Assembly: GCF_947496515.1 (NCBI RefSeq)
Contig: NZ_CANMDB010000002.1
Coordinates: forward strand, 248,001 to 312,000
DNA from: an uncultured Roseobacter sp.
GTDB taxonomy: Bacteria; Pseudomonadota; Alphaproteobacteria; Rhodobacterales; Rhodobacteraceae
Direction of reading: 5' to 3'
DNA length: 64,000 nucleotides
The position numbers and the translations under genes were made by a program. This document shows, in pieces, positions 62,626 through 64,000 of this stretch. Position 1 is the first letter of the stretch. Every line of letters starts with the position of its first letter. Below the pieces are notes generated by a model. The model was not told the DNA's origin. It saw nothing but the letters and a program-made list of their open reading frames with translations, and searched no databases.

Positions 62626-63648
62626 ATGAAGATGGAAGCGATCGGCGAGGTATCGGGTCAGACAATCGAGGCCGTGACCTTGCGGGGTGGTGAGACCGAG
62701 GCGCGGCTCATCACCTACGGTGCCCGGTTGACGCATCTTTGGGTGCCCGATGCGACGGGACGGCTGGGCGATATCGTTCTGGGTCACGATGAGCTGGCGC
62801 CCTACACCCAATACGGCACCTATTTCGGCGCGACCTGTGGCCAATACGCCAATCGGATCGCGGGCGGCAAGTGTCTACTGGATGGGCAGCTTCATCAGCT
62901 CGATCTGAACGAGGGGCCCAACCACCTGCACGGTGGGACCGCGGGGTTCGACCGCAAGGTTTGGCGCGTCGCCGCGTTGGATGATCATTCAGTCACCTTT
63001 GCCACGGAGACCGGCGATGGTGAGATGGGCTATCCCGGCCCATGCACCCTTCAGACGCGCTATGCGCTGGACGAAAGCGGCGCGCTGGACATCGAGATGA
63101 CAGCGACGACCGCCAAGCCAACGATCATGAACATGGTCAACCACGCCTACTTCAATCTGGCAGGTGCCGGTGACGTGCTGGGTCATCACCTGCAGATCCC
63201 GGCCGCGTTCTATACCCCGGTTGATGAGGCACTGCTGGCGACGGGAGAGATTGCGGATGTAGAGGGGATGGCGTTTGATTTCCGGCAGTCAAAGACCATC
63301 GGACAGGACATTGGCACGCTCTCGTCCGGATATGACCACAATCTTTGCTTGGGTCCCACGATGGATGGCATGCGCCTGTGCGCGGTGGCGACCGACCCCG
63401 TCTCAGGTCGGCGCCTACGGCTTTTGACATCGGAACCCGGGGTGCAGCTTTATACAGGTGGGGCGTTGAGCGCGGATATCCCCGGAAAGCAAGGACAGTC
63501 ACTGTGCCGCTTTGCCGGGTTCACGCTGGAGACACAGAAGTTTCCGGGCTCACCCCAGTTCGCACATTTCCCCAGTGCCATGCTGAACCCGGGCGAGCAC
63601 TACCGCCACCGGATGCGGTTCACCTTTGACGCGCTCAGCCCGAGTTGA
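62626..63648 (+). CDS. galM: aldose 1-epimerase (galactose mutarotase family)
   Basis: A 340-residue beta-sandwich mutarotase that equilibrates alpha and beta anomers of sugars. Family blocks are YGARLTHLWVPD, GATCGQYANRIAGGKC, PNHLHGGTAGFDRKVW with a catalytic His, MVNHAYFNLAG with the second His and GFTLETQKFPGSP with the catalytic Glu. Length is normal. The ATG at 62626 lies 72 bases after cioB, and the end overlaps the convergent TctA gene by 14 bases. No sugar catabolic genes lie beside it in the window. Confidence 0.93.
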   Translation: MKMEAIGEVSGQTIEAVTLRGGETEARLITYGARLTHLWVPDATGRLGDIVLGHDELAPYTQYGTYFGATCGQYANRIAGGKCLLDGQLHQLDLNEGPNHLHGGTAGFDRKVWRVAALDDHSVTFATETGDGEMGYPGPCTLQTRYALDESGALDIEMTATTAKPTIMNMVNHAYFNLAGAGDVLGHHLQIPAAFYTPVDEALLATGEIADVEGMAFDFRQSKTIGQDIGTLSSGYDHNLCLGPTMDGMRLCAVATDPVSGRRLRLLTSEPGVQLYTGGALSADIPGKQGQSLCRFAGFTLETQKFPGSPQFAHFPSAMLNPGEHYRHRMRFTFDALSPS

Positions 63649-64000
63649 CGTCGCTCGCCGTTTTGCGCTTGCCGCGAAAGAGCTTGATCGCTGGCAGGAA
63701 AATCAGGATCAGCGCGATGATGGTGATAGGGCCCGCCACGGGCCGTGTGAAAAAGATCGATGGATCGCCCGAGGAGAGCAGCAGGGATTGCCGCAAGGTT
63801 GGCTCCGCGATGGGACCGAGCACGATGGCCAGCACGGCAGGCGCCAGTGGATAGTCGAACCGGCGCAAGAAGAACGCGCCGATGCCAAAGATCACCATCA
63901 GCCAAATGTCGAACATATCCCGGGTGGCTGCATATCCGCCAACGATGGACAGCACGAAGATGACCGGAGCGAGCACCGTAAAGGGCATCCGCAGCATCCA
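63635..64000 (-). CDS. tctA: tripartite tricarboxylate transporter permease TctA, C-terminal fragment (5' end outside window)
   Basis: The frame runs to the right edge of the window and ends at 63635, giving 121 residues of the C-terminus. It has the late TctA features: a hydrophobic span ending FVLSIVGGYAATRDMFDIWLM, IFGIGAFFLRRFDYPLAPAVLAIVLGPIAEPTLRQSLLLSSGD, and a final span with basic tail LFRGKRKTAS. TctA is the large permease of tricarboxylate uptake systems with TctB and TctC. The start lies outside the window. It overlaps galM by 14 bases in convergent orientation. Confidence 0.9.
   Translation of the reverse strand, partial: WMLRMPFTVLAPVIFVLSIVGGYAATRDMFDIWLMVIFGIGAFFLRRFDYPLAPAVLAIVLGPIAEPTLRQSLLLSSGDPSIFFTRPVAGPITIIALILIFLPAIKLFRGKRKTASDVNSG

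Overview
The window is a high-GC, gene-dense bacterial chromosome segment that looks like a marine or soil Rhodobacteraceae (Roseobacter-type alphaproteobacterium). The evidence is the ThyX thymidylate synthase, a SdhE homologue, an LdtR-type MarR regulator, two DUF1194 proteins, a DUF2332 protein, a short-Q-loop (CioAB-like) bd oxidase, and the many TRAP, TTT and ABC uptake systems. The genus was not determined.

Layout. 1-6784: end of an aldehyde dehydrogenase, an AEC permease, and a left-running housekeeping operon (SPOR lipoprotein, dac, tmk, holB, tatD, MBL hydrolase). 6942-7031: tRNA-Ser(UGA) with a good promoter and a trailing hairpin. 7269-24882: an accessory block. It holds a LysR regulator diverging from a UgpABCE-like ABC system with a metallophosphoesterase, remnants of IS6- and IS3-family transposases, a PEP-mutase-family gene whose 3' end runs into IS3 DNA, LysR and GlxA-type regulators, an MFS exporter, a glutathionyl-hydroquinone-reductase-like protein, and an 890-residue RTX protein flanked on both sides by decayed DNA. 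24883-40379: mostly core genes (DUF2237, DUF2332, pth, rplY, lldD-like, nitroreductase plus MarR, trpA, ychF, aspartate aminotransferase, sdhE, ldtR-like, DUF1194 pair, glyoxalase, thyX). 40376-50297: a yej-type peptide/microcin C ABC operon, a methyltransferase, rpe, and a NitT/TauT-type ABC operon. 51307-59109: an RpiR regulator diverging from an apparent catabolic operon (N-formylglutamate-amidohydrolase-family enzyme, TRAP transporter, glutamine-synthetase-like ligase, ALDH, Fe-dependent ADH). 59114-64000: a TauE/SafE permease, cioAB, aldose epimerase, and the end of a TctA-type permease.

The most informative signals are: the nested 34-bp palindrome between the LysR gene and the Ugp-like operon; a double palindrome laid over the promoter of the nitroreductase-marR operon; the RpiR-TRAP-ligase-dehydrogenase cluster, which reads like a gamma-glutamylation route for an amino alcohol or amine; paired-cysteine insertions in the periplasmic loops of both Ugp-like permeases; and a decayed transposase that keeps an exact DD(34)E spacing.

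All functional statements come from motif recognition by eye. No database search was run. Where the start codon differs from the longest open frame, the reason is given in the entry.
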